From JAVKFF01 sp040226215 (GTDB lineage: Bacteria > Pseudomonadota > Alphaproteobacteria > DSM-16000 > Inquilinaceae): 42,760 bases of DNA. The position numbers were made by a program, and so were the translations under genes. The notes below the pieces were generated by a model, which did no database searches, was not told where the DNA came from, and saw only the letters and a program-made list of their open reading frames with translations. Below, piece after piece: positions 42,641 to 42,760 of this stretch. The stretch covers positions 1-42,760 of the forward strand of contig JAVKFF010000250.1 in NCBI GenBank assembly GCA_040226215.1, read 5' to 3'. The first letter of the stretch is position 1, and every line of letters starts with the position of its first letter.

Positions 42641-42760
42641 GAGACCGGTCCCGGCTCTCCGCTGCGCTGCGGCCGGGACGACGGGGTTGTTTCAACAAAC
42701 GACCATGTCGTCCCGTGCGCGGTGCAGCACGCAGTGATGCGCCGCAGACCCGGGACCGGC
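42641..42760. repeat. Palindromic repeat pair at the right edge (locus 7)
   Basis: Inverted copy at about 42641-42684 (GAGACCGGTCCCGGCTCTCC to GGCCGGGACGACGGGG), a linker with the small palindrome TTGTTTCAACAA, and a direct copy from 42707 to the window end that closely matches 11009-11062 (GTCGTCCCGTGCGC... CAGACCCGGGACCGG). No gene from 42521 to 42760. Confidence 0.8.

Overview
The window reads as chromosomal DNA of a high-GC Gram-negative alphaproteobacterium. This rests on consistently GC-rich codon third positions, lipid A and Kdo genes, and gene neighbourhoods I know from Rhodospirillales-like genomes (ribF-ileS-lspA-DUF3035 lipoprotein-M16 peptidase pair; tadA/rluB/rsmD; waaA-lpxK). 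It is mostly housekeeping sequence. I see no rRNA, tRNA, prophage, CRISPR array or complete insertion sequence. The species cannot be named from the sequence.

Layout. 1-5633: end of an unidentified gene, then a lipid/envelope block: a diacylglycerol-kinase-family lipid kinase divergent from a PlcP-like metallophosphoesterase and an Agt-like glycosyltransferase, followed by waaA and lpxK. 5630-12998: xseA, purD, tadA, rluB, rsmD and mutL, whose tail-to-tail gaps carry dispersed palindromic repeats. 13119-24104: a small membrane protein, pgi, then a long minus-strand run maoC, ribF, ileS, lspA, a DUF3035 lipoprotein and two M16 peptidase genes, one with and one without the zinc motif. 24184-28473: amidase, secreted protein and folK on the minus strand; folD and a cyclodeaminase-type cyclohydrolase on the plus strand. 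28589-34272: FAS1 protein, Eis-like acetyltransferase, prfC, a GIY-YIG gene between near-identical 64-bp direct repeats, DUF1491 and two small exported proteins. 34316-42760: murI, lysS, two tandem TauE/SafE transporters, a DinG-type helicase, glgA and a final repeat.

Three themes deserve attention. (1) The kinase/plcP/agt cluster holds the functions expected for phospholipid replacement under phosphate limitation: making diacylglycerol, glycosylating it and possibly re-phosphorylating it. (2) FolD carries Glu where the family has an active-site Gln and is translationally coupled to a separate FTCD_C/FchA-type protein, which suggests the two FolD activities have been split between two proteins. 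(3) A palindromic repeat family with an inverted copy / short linker / direct copy architecture occupies several intergenic gaps, most of them tail-to-tail, and one pair of loci brackets a GIY-YIG endonuclease gene as long direct repeats. Short tandem duplications (13, 15, 17 and 116 bp) are also scattered through the window.
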